Assembly: GCA_012274445.1 (NCBI GenBank)
Contig: JAAROD010000026.1
Location: 124,001 to 188,000 of the forward strand
DNA length: 64,000 bases
DNA from: Sclerotiophoma versabilis
Taxonomy: Eukaryota > Ascomycota > Dothideomycetes > Pleosporales > Didymellaceae
Reading direction: 5' to 3'
Under the pieces are notes generated by a model. That model had not been told where the DNA came from. It searched no databases and saw nothing but the letters and a program-made list of their open reading frames with translations. The position numbers and the translations under genes were made by a program. Shown here piece after piece: positions 23,101-28,380 of the stretch (position 1 is its first letter; each line of letters starts with the position of its first letter).

Positions 23101-23286
23101 CGTAAATGATTCGTCAAGAACGAAACTATCTCTGATGATACAGGGCATTGCTGAGCCGCGCTCGCGCTCCATCGGCTGGGCGAGAGGCTTGAGGACAGCT
23201 CTCTTGTGTCGAATTGAGCTCTTTACCTGAGGACAGGACTTCACTGAGGTGTCCTCATTGTAAGGATTTTCGGTAGTACGAGCCAT
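8110..23286 (-). CDS. Four-module non-ribosomal peptide synthetase, HTS1/APS1-like (cyclic tetrapeptide type)
   Basis: Single intronless ORF, about 5058 aa from the ATG at 23286. Domains with rough residues: C-terminal half of a C domain without HHxxxD (40-240); A1 (265-760; core FTSGSTGSPKG); T1 (820; GGDSI); E1 (880-1330; HHLVVDL); C1 (1360; THLICDG); A2 (1820; FTSGTTGVPKG); T2 (2358; GGCSL); C2 (2450; HHACYDG); A3 (2914; FTSGSTGEPKG); T3 (3467; GGSSI); C3 (3560; HHALYDG); A4 (4014; FTSGSTGAPKG); T4 (4560; GGDSL); terminal C (4655-5050; HHSTYDA), the fungal cyclising type. There is no N-methyltransferase, thioesterase or reductase. Layout and size match HC-toxin synthetase (HTS1) and apicidin synthetase. 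Predicted product: a cyclic tetrapeptide whose first residue is epimerised to D. Eye-aligned specificity codes: A1 DIFALGVIAK, A2 DAVGVAVVAK, A3 DLQSVGEISK, A4 DLAFHGGIAK; I do not assign substrates. The gene is divergent from the MFS exporter. Confidence 0.95.
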   Translation of the reverse strand: MARTTENPYNEDTSVKSCPQVKSSIRHKRAVLKPLAQPMERERGSAMPCIIRDSFVLDESFTSGCVELGALIFASWAFTVSRYTADTTELHFRVHGKEKFATAKLPAEMDLEVDSYLSISKDVLHKRLGSSSFRSIQLEQKGRGINETFSNLLLEYHEQDKQELAVWDHKTVEVSMGFDSMRMNERFAERIMATLIHAISILAKSGSASLCHLEIISPRDQYDLTAILQKNPPNAVETTVHELIATMVEKQPTKTAIDAWDGVMSYSELDSCATEVFQALYSRGVRPGHAVPILFEKSKWALVGILGVWKAGAYYVPMDASHPRERQTHLVNAVKATTILCGSILQQQAGQSGTDILVLPLENEALHSDITSVEFCDQVRRQQCGVLAQPTDLAYTMFTSGSTGSPKGVMMEHRSLSSSVTAIGQFLGLNDDTRITHLASLAFDISVFEIVATLVFGGCVCIPSEEQKMNDIAGFMRDYRVNTLASTPSVSRSFSRESIPSLHTILLGGERMIQSDKDRWSNSDASLFNVYGPTETCIACSFQSMSTSTAPDSIGSSVGLSCCRLWIVDPYEEKRLVPIGAVGELCVEGPNVARGYLNDIEKTKSVFIERPAWVKHQNVSCRMYKTGDMVFVHPDGTLRYVGRKDSQVKVRGGYRVELGEVENSILEHTPDWVTTAVELFVPKGTERLVLISVLGLGNSITNADEQETKRVMQKVLSQLQPQLESKLPGYMIPDGYIPVRHLPVNSSGKLDRKALLDMLSSFTLDTIFSYSEDLKREVVEKSMSSANYTHKRSDLMREICAMILNLEPADIVLDRSFVRNGGDSIAAMQVVSQYREIGKALRVSELLRASSLYEAAGTVRELRSQDKIIPQEQPGRRFDLSPIQKALMEIAPSSREWNHYNQSFLMRLTIYASEQDFKNAVAWLVERHSMLRARFEQTSSGEWVQFIDAEPLVPYTINMHGETITEEERTSLMNASRRGLDIHSGPLLRVDVFDDVHSQLMFMTIHHLVVDLVSWRIIIRELQQVLTPLLGRPRELEKPFSFQSWVEAQRNHFLDPRFEDPAKILKTDVPPPNFEFWEIDPRNNLHEGCCSRTFTLSTILTRGLLQDHHHVLRTEPIDLLLSALVLSFKEIFPERDIPTIMNESHGREAWHDGIELSRTVGWFTTLFPVHDPDISTDNILETVKRIKDARKSITSNGWEYFGCRALTDRGVKRFGRDLPAEIAFNYEGSYGTIEQDSSILREENWTAGEDIADASPTLPRFTLFEISSSVLSERLHFTFVWHRAMQHQKRILEWTERFEKTLTQICYTLRSESPQLTRSDVPLVDADYTSLLALTRSILAIPSVSFLEDIELICPCTPMQKSLALSQAKNAEVYQSEMIWKVYGTETQHVDPFRLAKAWEQVVSRHSALRTVFVEGATENSVSEQVVLRYHKPETVVLTDVNAMDTALSHPLRTIKYDEIAPEHRMIICCGNDGSTYCRLEVTHLICDGMSIPPLLRDLTLAYEGKLDNSTAPRYSDFVRYICDRERYNNSISYWKKRLSQVEPCLFPTIPDIVPEENEQREIKLSLDTDYARIQYSLSREGLTLPTLFQMVWALTLQRYTGKNQVSFGYIVSGRDAPIERVGDIVGVLIGVLVMTVDLSKDATVVETLQSIQKDSMDCFSKQACSLADIHHAIGIQEGLLFNSGLAFQSPILQTESGLGFRQVLRKDPTEYDIALIIETGDQSIDAILQYQTHSFSDEVASNIAKTTGDLLSKLVQGMENRVMDIPTISPEDETTIWKWNSYLIAPAEECAHHAIESSMRAQPQRLALCGCDGEMTYGELNSLTHSLATFLVRSGVRPNSIVPVCFEKSNWAVIAMLAVLRAGACFVMLDPGHPDDRIVAIIDEVNPPIIISSKEADARMRTSGRLVFCLSAASAAKLPVGDILTTPCTSVKPDDAMYIIFTSGTTGVPKGVVVTHRAFSSGFDEHVRAMCLSVGTRTLQFAAYSFDASVVDIMCTLKVGGCLCTPSDADRGDIVPFITRTRANWAGWTPSFAALIDPCTVPTLEILVVAGEMLPRTVVDAWAGRVKLLNVYGPSECSVACTSKHVVAAKYVDPANIGCAYRAVTWIVDENDHERLRPVGAVGELLIEGPALARGYLNREDTTAKSFISSPSWLRSSRPYSRLYKTGDLARYNSDGSINFIGRKDSQVKINGQRVEIGDIEHHLRKRLPAPTPPLAVDLLRREPKNILAAFIVVGSAEGCKKDAEDIIADDPFASDVFRKLVQQIRGAPLPLPAYMTPRVYIPLRKLPTTSSGKLDRALLRRVTSRLSIDTLVSFATEVDQGSGGEGCTREESILLELWRKALGLSKVNLHDNFFSLGGCSLTAIRLSAAARNVGLNLPVVAIFQNPIAVDMAKMLGKSSPVDSDATVQPMSLLNSFEDMKSEDLESLLSTIAAECGVPVDTVKDIFPCTPLQESLMAISAREDGLAQPYVTHASFQLPQDMEVPRFIAAWDYVCAQYGILRARILLRPQSALTVVTSASSLIKTVRTPCDNYLKEQRRIPFNYGQPLLRLAVTEDRHFVLSAHHACYDGWSLDIIWNAVARFYQNRGVESPHPPFQKFVQHISLPSSTEDSDRFWKQALEDKDEDPSATFAFPVCPAGHRPVAHRRHFFTARIPQVPTYLPNVTISSVITAAYAFSIAQYGGSSSANFGATVSGRDLPIQDIEKVVGPTLATIPRRILVQSEQNVAEFLRYVHEDIVVASMRHSTVSLSRIMQLGSSARQACDFRSTLTIHPRQTVPAYQELGIEALPIDTRDFHPYPLVLDCWLGDKCENGRINVSFEVHFDPICVSEETVSSLLRHLDRILHGLCGAEPADPVASVVSPCAADLNSIIGWASCVPPPVEACTIHTIEANSARHPHCVALTAKEGRWTYGELNEQAEQLAKQLANTGHVGPDRFVGICFEKSGYAVVAMLAIWKAGGAYVPLDPAHPPARLLSLIQRAGVNLVLTSTKTKNLLLGASENGVATICVEGGLFSNAAASSVASTSLAVHPNHAAYMIFTSGSTGEPKGVVLEHRALSSSIRSMNSVVPLGTGVRMLQYASFTFDLSVQEIFHTLSTGGVVCMPSDSQRLDGLGDFINTNSITAISLTPSVLRLLRPADIPSVTIVVCGGEPLAQSDVNTWASVERVRFVNEYGPTEVCISIARNIMAPNTKANVIGKSVAMSAWVVSPTNNALAPIGAIGELYLQGPNIARGYHADEKRTATCFLQNPPWLPADHFGTVYRSGDMASYNADGTLTLLGRRDGQIKIRGQRVETGEIAEWARKCIADCGLPFSDAAVLFYKPPILSDGRRREPFLVALLELSTVPNLIVLHQGNAEKDNLTRDAMQLKQKLRSVLAGYMVPTTYVAFRNLPKTASGKLNIRLIHEMLEDFEHEGSPLVGPRDTVGPKGLSQHLTRDQHCLRQCWSKILGLDVNEIGLSDEFFDLGGSSITAIRLVSLMKSSGYALRFRDIMAHQRLDEMSTRLEKGQSLGKNGEALEAAEVPGRFELLDPTHRGAVLQESLSHYGIDFGLVEDVYPCTPFQESLVAANMRSDQAYMSFHSFNVPDNIDEARMQEIWNQVAIQFELLRTRIVPGIGSGSALQVVLRSFPPWHRVFDARDATSTVRSDRWKGGPLAHMIWILSGHAVLAIHHALYDGESFSMIWRNIAARLLDRPTCLPPIPFRAFVWQLVQRNEERSASYWQDRLDNVDYSGLPLAHQPTEYQPVASCSIKKSSQLRSVTAARGSATAVVYAAWGLTLAQFSASTDVVFTAISSGRETVGGALLTLAGPTMAATPFHVQLVPTTTAHALLDQVSRDLNADSEHAHFGLNRIARLNENARRACVSESLVVVQPPPDYIDDDHAEISNLELRPLNDCQAFLPHAIVLEVQLAHNSNNVSASLAYDSQLLHPRFAEGIMSTFATLLTCLSNDSLVTKPLSSLPAASSADLVELQERLCSPEVIDSCAHHLFHESTINQPGALAIDAWDGRLTYSELDELSSTLAVRLVAKGVGLDRPVPLLFGKTKYVPVAMLAVWKAGGFWVPLEVSWPMSRKKAILDTIETAVILVSQHTAAMGMKLLMGMNQLVVVDEDDGGAHLNYESPVLAQHLSSPSSLAYVMFTSGSTGAPKGVMVSHRALSSALVALRKSKLVGASSRVAHQTSISFDLALAEIFVVLCAGGTVCIPSDVDYLDNLPRFIQTARITDIFCTPSLSRLLNPDTLPDLRGLHLGGEPMFDADKQRWCNRVHLSNGFGPTETCIATAVHHIKSTNTGTRDMGRGLQNCRLWIVAPLSNGNSLAPIGGIGELYIEGPSVAKGYLGKSKATAEAFSETIPETWFGRDELTETIELFPVYRSGDLARYDEHGSIHYVGRKDALQVKLNGQRVELGDIENALTRLLSEEEPGTSKMGVAVDVWERAPDQKILIAVLAVSRRPDADAYVRGLSERLRHRLIDVLPRHMQPRGYISLESLPVTVAGKLDRRALKTCISSLGQASIRALNAIDIDSQGTGLKTDEEKLMADLWAGVLSVRREDLTQNHDFFASGGDSLSAMRLVSKTRQHGFDLTTQDLFRQPTLAAVAANLRPCSKLNSDFAPGIDEEEVPKDVIQRRSLVWNVIRGEHPSLFRTNAQSDAENFVFPCTPTQEIMMEAGRVVSFVFSMKANFDLPRFQNAIERCATRHLIWRTRIMRVDKTLHQVIFPSTPSWRFTVGSLQDALRQESQISMGIGDPLIRFVVVNEGTHFIWTQHHSTYDAWSLSLIFEHLIKAYFDPSYHPPPSALPFHTFSARLHRLARSEDSEKSNFWASYFKNSTSTPQLFDYEAIQDSRLDRKSQLKIQVEPNLLNNSVTVAEIITAAWILTLAHLTHGRDITIGYVINGRSTTSPHFHGLESTVGPTLNTIPLRVNLSRLLADTHNFIDNRPLLSEVASLVHDQILHISMAGRQLDAMYAIRTASPEAEAAISSQPLNLVVHLGDQQKTFQGPFRALGLNLEDAQPTISPPKGGFSVEAEVHAENEVEFSLFWDARAISSAAEELQLAFETLRTLLA

Positions 23287-24014
23287 TGGAAGCTGCACTT
23301 GCTATGTGGCGAAGGGAATCGGGTTTGAGAAATTTGATAACACGGCAGCTACGTAACTGGAAATCACGCTACAGCTCTGATCGTGCACTGCAATTGAGGT
23401 ATAGGCGGTACTAATCAGATTATCCTTTACAATCTGGCATGCAATCTATCCAATGTCATGGAAATGATTAGAGGACTGAGATTGGTCTTCCCGCTGTCGA
23501 TGTGCTGATATATCCAATCAAAGGTTTCAATGTCCCGTACGTTCGTTCCTGAACCAATGGAAACATTTCATGTCATCCCGGATAACTCTCTTTTTGGAAA
23601 TAATACCCTCATGGAGAGAGGAGTAGGCGGCAGACCAGCTGTTTAGTGCCTCGGCATTACTAGATTCCAATTTCGCCATATGCTCACCTCATGCTTTCAA
23701 ATCTGCTTACCTCAGTAATACTACACCTTTGAATCAACTTCTGGACGACATGTTCACTTAGTCATCTGAAGAAGATTATCTCGCGTTCTTTGTACTTTGT
23801 AAGCCAACCTTTAGTACACCTTTGCAGTCGCATCGTCAGCTACAAGCTCCTAAGCGTAGCTTGGCATCCTTCCACGAGCTTGAATCGCCTCACTGTCGAG
23901 TAACCTTGCATGTTGTTCTAGCAATTCTCTAGAACCACAATTGTTACCCTAAGGCAATACATCCTTCCAAACTCTTCAATCATTATCACGATTCATACAT
24001 ACGCATAGTCGGAA
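23287..24014. promoter_or_regulatory. Bidirectional promoter, synthetase / MFS exporter
   Basis: 728 bases between divergent starts. It contains ATCTCGCGTT at 23778-23787, one base off the TOXE tox-box consensus ATCTCNCGNA. No exact TGACGTGA was found here. The divergent arrangement mirrors the pairing of synthetase and exporter genes in related toxin clusters and suggests co-regulation. Confidence 0.5.
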
Positions 24015-25914
24015 ATGACAAGGTTGGATGCGACCCGATATGATGCCGATGTTTCCATCCGGGAGATAGAAGGCAAAGTCTCACAGAGCTCAAGACCGAC
24101 CTCAGAAATCGTCTCGGAAGGCAACTGCTCAGGATTGCCACTGCAATCTGTCCCAAAAGATAAAATGCCAGTCATTCGCCTATCCACTTTGGTGCTCGGT
24201 ATGGCGTTGGCATTGTTTATCTGCGCTTTTGTCAGTCTAAATCTTGCTCCTGGCGACTCCAGAACAATATCAGCTCATAAGGGATAGGACAGCAGTGTAG
24301 TTCCTACACTTTTGCCTACTTTATCACGTGAGTTCAACTCGATAGGAGACACTGGCTGGTATGGATCTGCATAGTAAGTGGCGTCATATTCAAACTACGC
24401 GTAAGCATGCTCATACTGCAGCCTCTTCGCAATGGGGGCATCGCAGCCTGCCCTCGGCAAAATATATAGCGAATTTTCCGTCCGAACTACATATATTGTA
24501 TCTGGCATCATTTTTGCGGTCGGCTCAATTCTATGTGCATTGTCCAAATCTTCGGGCATGTTCATCGCCAGTAGAGCACTAGCCGGCCTGGGAGGCGGAG
24601 GAATAACAACCGGCACTACCATGCAAGCATTCCCTATCTCAAAGCGACTAAAAGAGGGAAATTAACAAAAGCAATAGCATATCCTACCATGTGCTTCCCG
24701 AGCGTCTTTTTCCCATGTGCAACGGGCTCGTCGGAGCCTTTGAGGCCAGTGCAACGATTTTCGGCCCAATCATTGGTGGAACTATGGCCGAAGGAGTAGG
24801 TTGGGAATGGGTATTTTGGATCAACCTTCCCATTGCGGCTATTGCGATTGCCCTTGTGGTGATCTTGTACCCAGGACTGAAGAAATTCGATCATGCTCCA
24901 ATCACAACAGATACACCTGCATCCACAATACGCGAGAAATTTCAACGCCTCGAACTTGTTGGGGGTGTTCTTCTGGCAGGAAGCATACTGATGCTCTTGT
25001 TTGGAGTGAACGACGCTGGAGGATCTACGGGCCGAACAGTTGGACTACTAGTGGGCGCTGTAGTTCTTCTTTTGATTACGGGCTGCCACCAGCACTATTT
25101 GAAGGACAAGGCGACTTACCCAACAAGACTATTCCTGAACCGTTACTTCGTCGCACCCCTATTGTATGGCTTTTTTATGAAAGGGTCCGAAGCGGTAACT
25201 TATTATCTGGTAAGACCTCCTTCTAATCGATCTCCTTAAGCAAAGACAGCGCTGACATGCTATGTTCAATAGCTTCCAGTGTGGTTTCAAACAGTCAAAT
25301 GCTCGTCTGCCGGAACAGCAGCTGTGAAACTGTTACCGTCGTTGATCGCGTTAATTGTAGCTTCGATCATTACCGGAGTTGGCGCATCTGCAACTCGTCG
25401 AATTGCTCCATTCATGGTCACTGGCGCTGTGATCGCGTCTGCTGGGTCACTCCTGTTACACTACCTGGATACCAATGCGGGCTCCTCAAAATGGATCGGT
25501 TATCAGGTTGCTTACGGATTTGGCTGCGGTACAGGTTTGCAGTTGGCCCTTGTGGGTGTACAAACAGCCCTCAACGCGAAAGACGTGCCATTTGGCACTT
25601 CGGTGGCGGTCCTATCACGTATCCTGGGAAGTTCAATATTCATCTTCGTGGGTCAGAAGATCTATATTCATCGTCTTGGTACTCTGGCTGATGCCGATGA
25701 TCTGTCACCGTGTGAAACGGTAGATCCTTCCCAACTGCAAGCTGCTCTGCACACCTACAACGCGGCTACATCAAGAGCAATGATTGTGGCTGTTGTTCTC
25801 ATATTCTGCGCTATCCCGTCCGCTATTGGCGTTAATTGGGCTCGTCTGAAGAGTTCCAAGTCGCAGAGCGATGAAAAAGTTGATTCAAAAAGCGGCAGCA
25901 CTGTAAGTCAGTAG
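24015..25914 (+). CDS. MFS drug-efflux transporter (DHA14 type, TOXA-like)
   Basis: Five exons: 24015-24230, 24288-24373, 24422-24622, 24678-25209 and 25273-25914; 1677 nt, 558 aa. The third intron (24623-24677) has a GC donor (GCAAGC) with a TTAAC branch, because no GT exists in the needed interval. The cytosolic N-terminus of about 50 residues is followed by 12-14 membrane helices. Conserved signatures are the helix-1 motif ending in FICA and resuming DSSVVPT, DTGWYGSA, and the loop motif ASRALAGLGGGGI followed by a motif-C-like IFGPIIGGTMAEG segment. The role is proton-driven export, most likely of the cluster peptide (self-protection and secretion) across the plasma membrane. TOXA of the HC-toxin cluster is the obvious family model; orthology is not shown. 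Confidence 0.9.
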
Positions 25915-26226
25915 AGAGTTGCACAAGCGTGTACATCCGGATTTCACATCGGTGTTCATGATTTTGCCACATCACGATAAAACTAACGGGATCAAAGAAG
26001 AGACTTGCGAGATCATTTTAGACCAGAACATTAAAATTTGTGAGCAGGATAACAAATAGAGGCAGCGCAAAATAGATTCCATAGAAAGCGTCCGCCCCCC
26101 TTTACTGCTAGGTGCCTTATACTTAACCTGGAATCCTGTAGAATTTCAAACGAGAGCGATCGTCTATCAGCATCGTTGTGCATTGCGTTATATGAATCAT
26201 AGATGGAGGCTATTCCTCTGGAATAA
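25915..26226. other. Convergent 3' intergenic region
   Basis: 312 bases between the MFS stop and the stop of the minus-strand P450. Nothing recognisable. Confidence 0.5.
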
Positions 26227-27914
26227 CTATCTAGCCCGCCTTCTGATCTCAATCTTTGCCTGCGCGGGTATCAATGTATCCCCCACTGTTTTGTCTTGCG
26301 GCCGACTATCCAAGGGCTTGATATCGTACTCCGTAGCAATGTATGCAATAGCAAGCTTCATCATATCTCCAGCGAAGAATCTACCAGGGCATGTGTGCCT
26401 GCCCTTGCCAAAAGATAGGTAGGAATCCGTGACTGCGGATACAGCGCCTTGCGGTTTGATGGCTGGTGGCGTTAGGGAATTGTCCACAAAACGCCATGCT
26501 TTGAATTCCCTCGCATCTTCCCACACATCGTTGTCGAGATGTACTGGAGCCGCCGAGACAGCCAACCAGGTCCCTTTGGGAGCTATCGCGCTACTACAAC
26601 TGTTCTTTGGTAGGTTCAAACCGCCATCTTTTACCACAACACGGTATACCTGACGAGCAAGAAATGTGCGCCGTCGCATTACCTCCCGCAAGAAAGACTC
26701 TGTATAAATCAATTCATGCATGCTTTTTGGAGTCCACAATCCACTATTCTCATGCACTGCATGTTGAACCTCGGTGCGAATCACGTTCTGATGTTCCGTG
26801 ATGCAATGGGACCCGTCTTTCTCGCTGTTTTCCATCACTGGGCCCGACGCTAGATCCATAAGAGCATGATGGAGCCCCGTGGAAGATGTATCAAAGGCTG
26901 CAGCTCCCATTAAAATCATAAGGCGTGATGCAATGCAGCGTGGATCAGAGTCCTCTGGTTTCTGGCGAGTAGAGAATATATGACACCGAAGGAGATCGCC
27001 CGCATCGCCCTCCTTGAGCTCGCCCCGTTCTTTAGCCTCCAGAAGCTCCTGTATGATAGGCAAGAGCTTCGCATCTAACTTTGCTAGGTAATGGCGTGCC
27101 GGGCGGGCGAATATTGGTCCAGCAATCGGTTTCAAAAAGTCCGGCACCAAGATAAAGAGAGGGATGATGGTCCCATTAAACCAGTTTGAGAAAGAGCGTA
27201 CATCCGCTACAAAGGCCGAGTCGTTGCCAAGCTCTTCCCCAACATATGCGCGGACAATAACTCTTAGCGCAACTGTTTTTGTGAGCTCACCCACGTCAAC
27301 TGTTTTCCACGTGTCAGAGGAGCATGTCTCATCGACAGTCGCGGCAATTCGTTGCCACACCGACGTTGCCTGAGCATTGATGAATTTTTTCACATCGATG
27401 CCGACAAAAGGCGCGTAGAAAAGCTCATTGTATGGCAATCCTGGAAGGTAATACCCTTTTATGCGTATATGGGAGAGGACTAGGGGTTGGGCTACATGAT
27501 CATCCGGCTGATCAACGAGCCACTGCATGTCTGACGGCGGTAAAGTGACTATAGGCTGCAGGTACATGCTTACGCACGCGAATGCTAAGCCCTTCTTGTT
27601 GTACTTACTAGTTATCAGTGTTCAATATCTAACAGTGCAAAGAGAATGATATTCACCGTTCTATATCCTTCCTCCGCAAGTTCAAAGCCGTGCTTTGCGT
27701 CTCGAAAACTCGCTCGGATGACCGAAAATAGTTCTTTTTTCCACGCAACGCGCGGAATCGAACTGGGAATCGCTTCACCTTTTGAGTACTGATAGAATGG
27801 TACCGAAAAAACTAACATAACAAGGAGCAGCGGCCAAGTGATTTTCAGGAAATGGAGTAGATCTCCTGCAGCGGGGGCCGCACGCTCGTTGTGAAGAGCT
27901 GTTTGATTCGTCAT
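26227..27914 (-). CDS. Cytochrome P450, CYP68/ent-kaurene-oxidase-like
   Basis: Two exons: 27914-27657 and 27603-26227; 1635 nt, 544 aa. The 53-nt intron (27604-27656) rejoins the conserved EEGYRT segment to YNKKG, typical of this P450 group just after the anchor. Features: N-terminal membrane helix (residues about 20-45), the LPYNELFYAPFVG region, an I-helix region with GAAAFDTSSTG, ExxR in LREVMRR, and the heme loop SFGKGRHTCPGRFFA. It is a close relative of the P450 at the left window edge. It converges with the MFS exporter and diverges from the GMC oxidoreductase gene, so it lies inside the cluster. Substrate unknown. Confidence 0.92.
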
Positions 27915-28380
27915 AGATATTTCGTGAATGAAGATACAGATGCAACAAAGAACGAGTTAAATGGATCATGCTTCAAGCATTCCTTGTCTTCGTCCTGGTC
28001 GTAGTTATCCATTGCACGCCTGAGGCACCTTTCTCGGTGTAATTCTTTGCTCGCGTCAGCAAAATAGCCTCAGCTGACATTGCCGAATCACTCTAGCTGC
28101 ACGCAGCATTTGAGCTTCATGCCTACTACTCACACCATTTCCAAGTTTATGAGACCTTTCTTTTTTGATAGATACGTAATTAATAATCATCACAAAATCA
28201 TAATAAAGCCTCACTCAGGGATATCAACCCCGAAGTGGCGCCAAGTCGGTACATCGCAACACCTTTCCGGTAGGGCGATCAGACAACAGTCTGTTCGTTT
28301 GATTTTGATAAGAAAAAGTACAAGGAGTGTTTTCCTTCGCGAAATCGCTCGCTTCTGTTGTGATTGTCACCTCGAAAATT
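27915..28380. promoter_or_regulatory. Bidirectional promoter, P450 / GMC oxidoreductase
   Basis: 466 bases between divergent starts. No exact TGACGTGA or tox-box match seen. The ORFs here are shadows or 5' extensions. Confidence 0.4.

Noticed and set aside
8110..23286. Tentoxin-type synthetase
   Set aside because: Tentoxin synthetase needs N-methyltransferase domains; none is seen here.
23287..23298. Upstream extension of the synthetase to 23298
   Set aside because: That codon is GTG; the first ATG in frame is at 23286.
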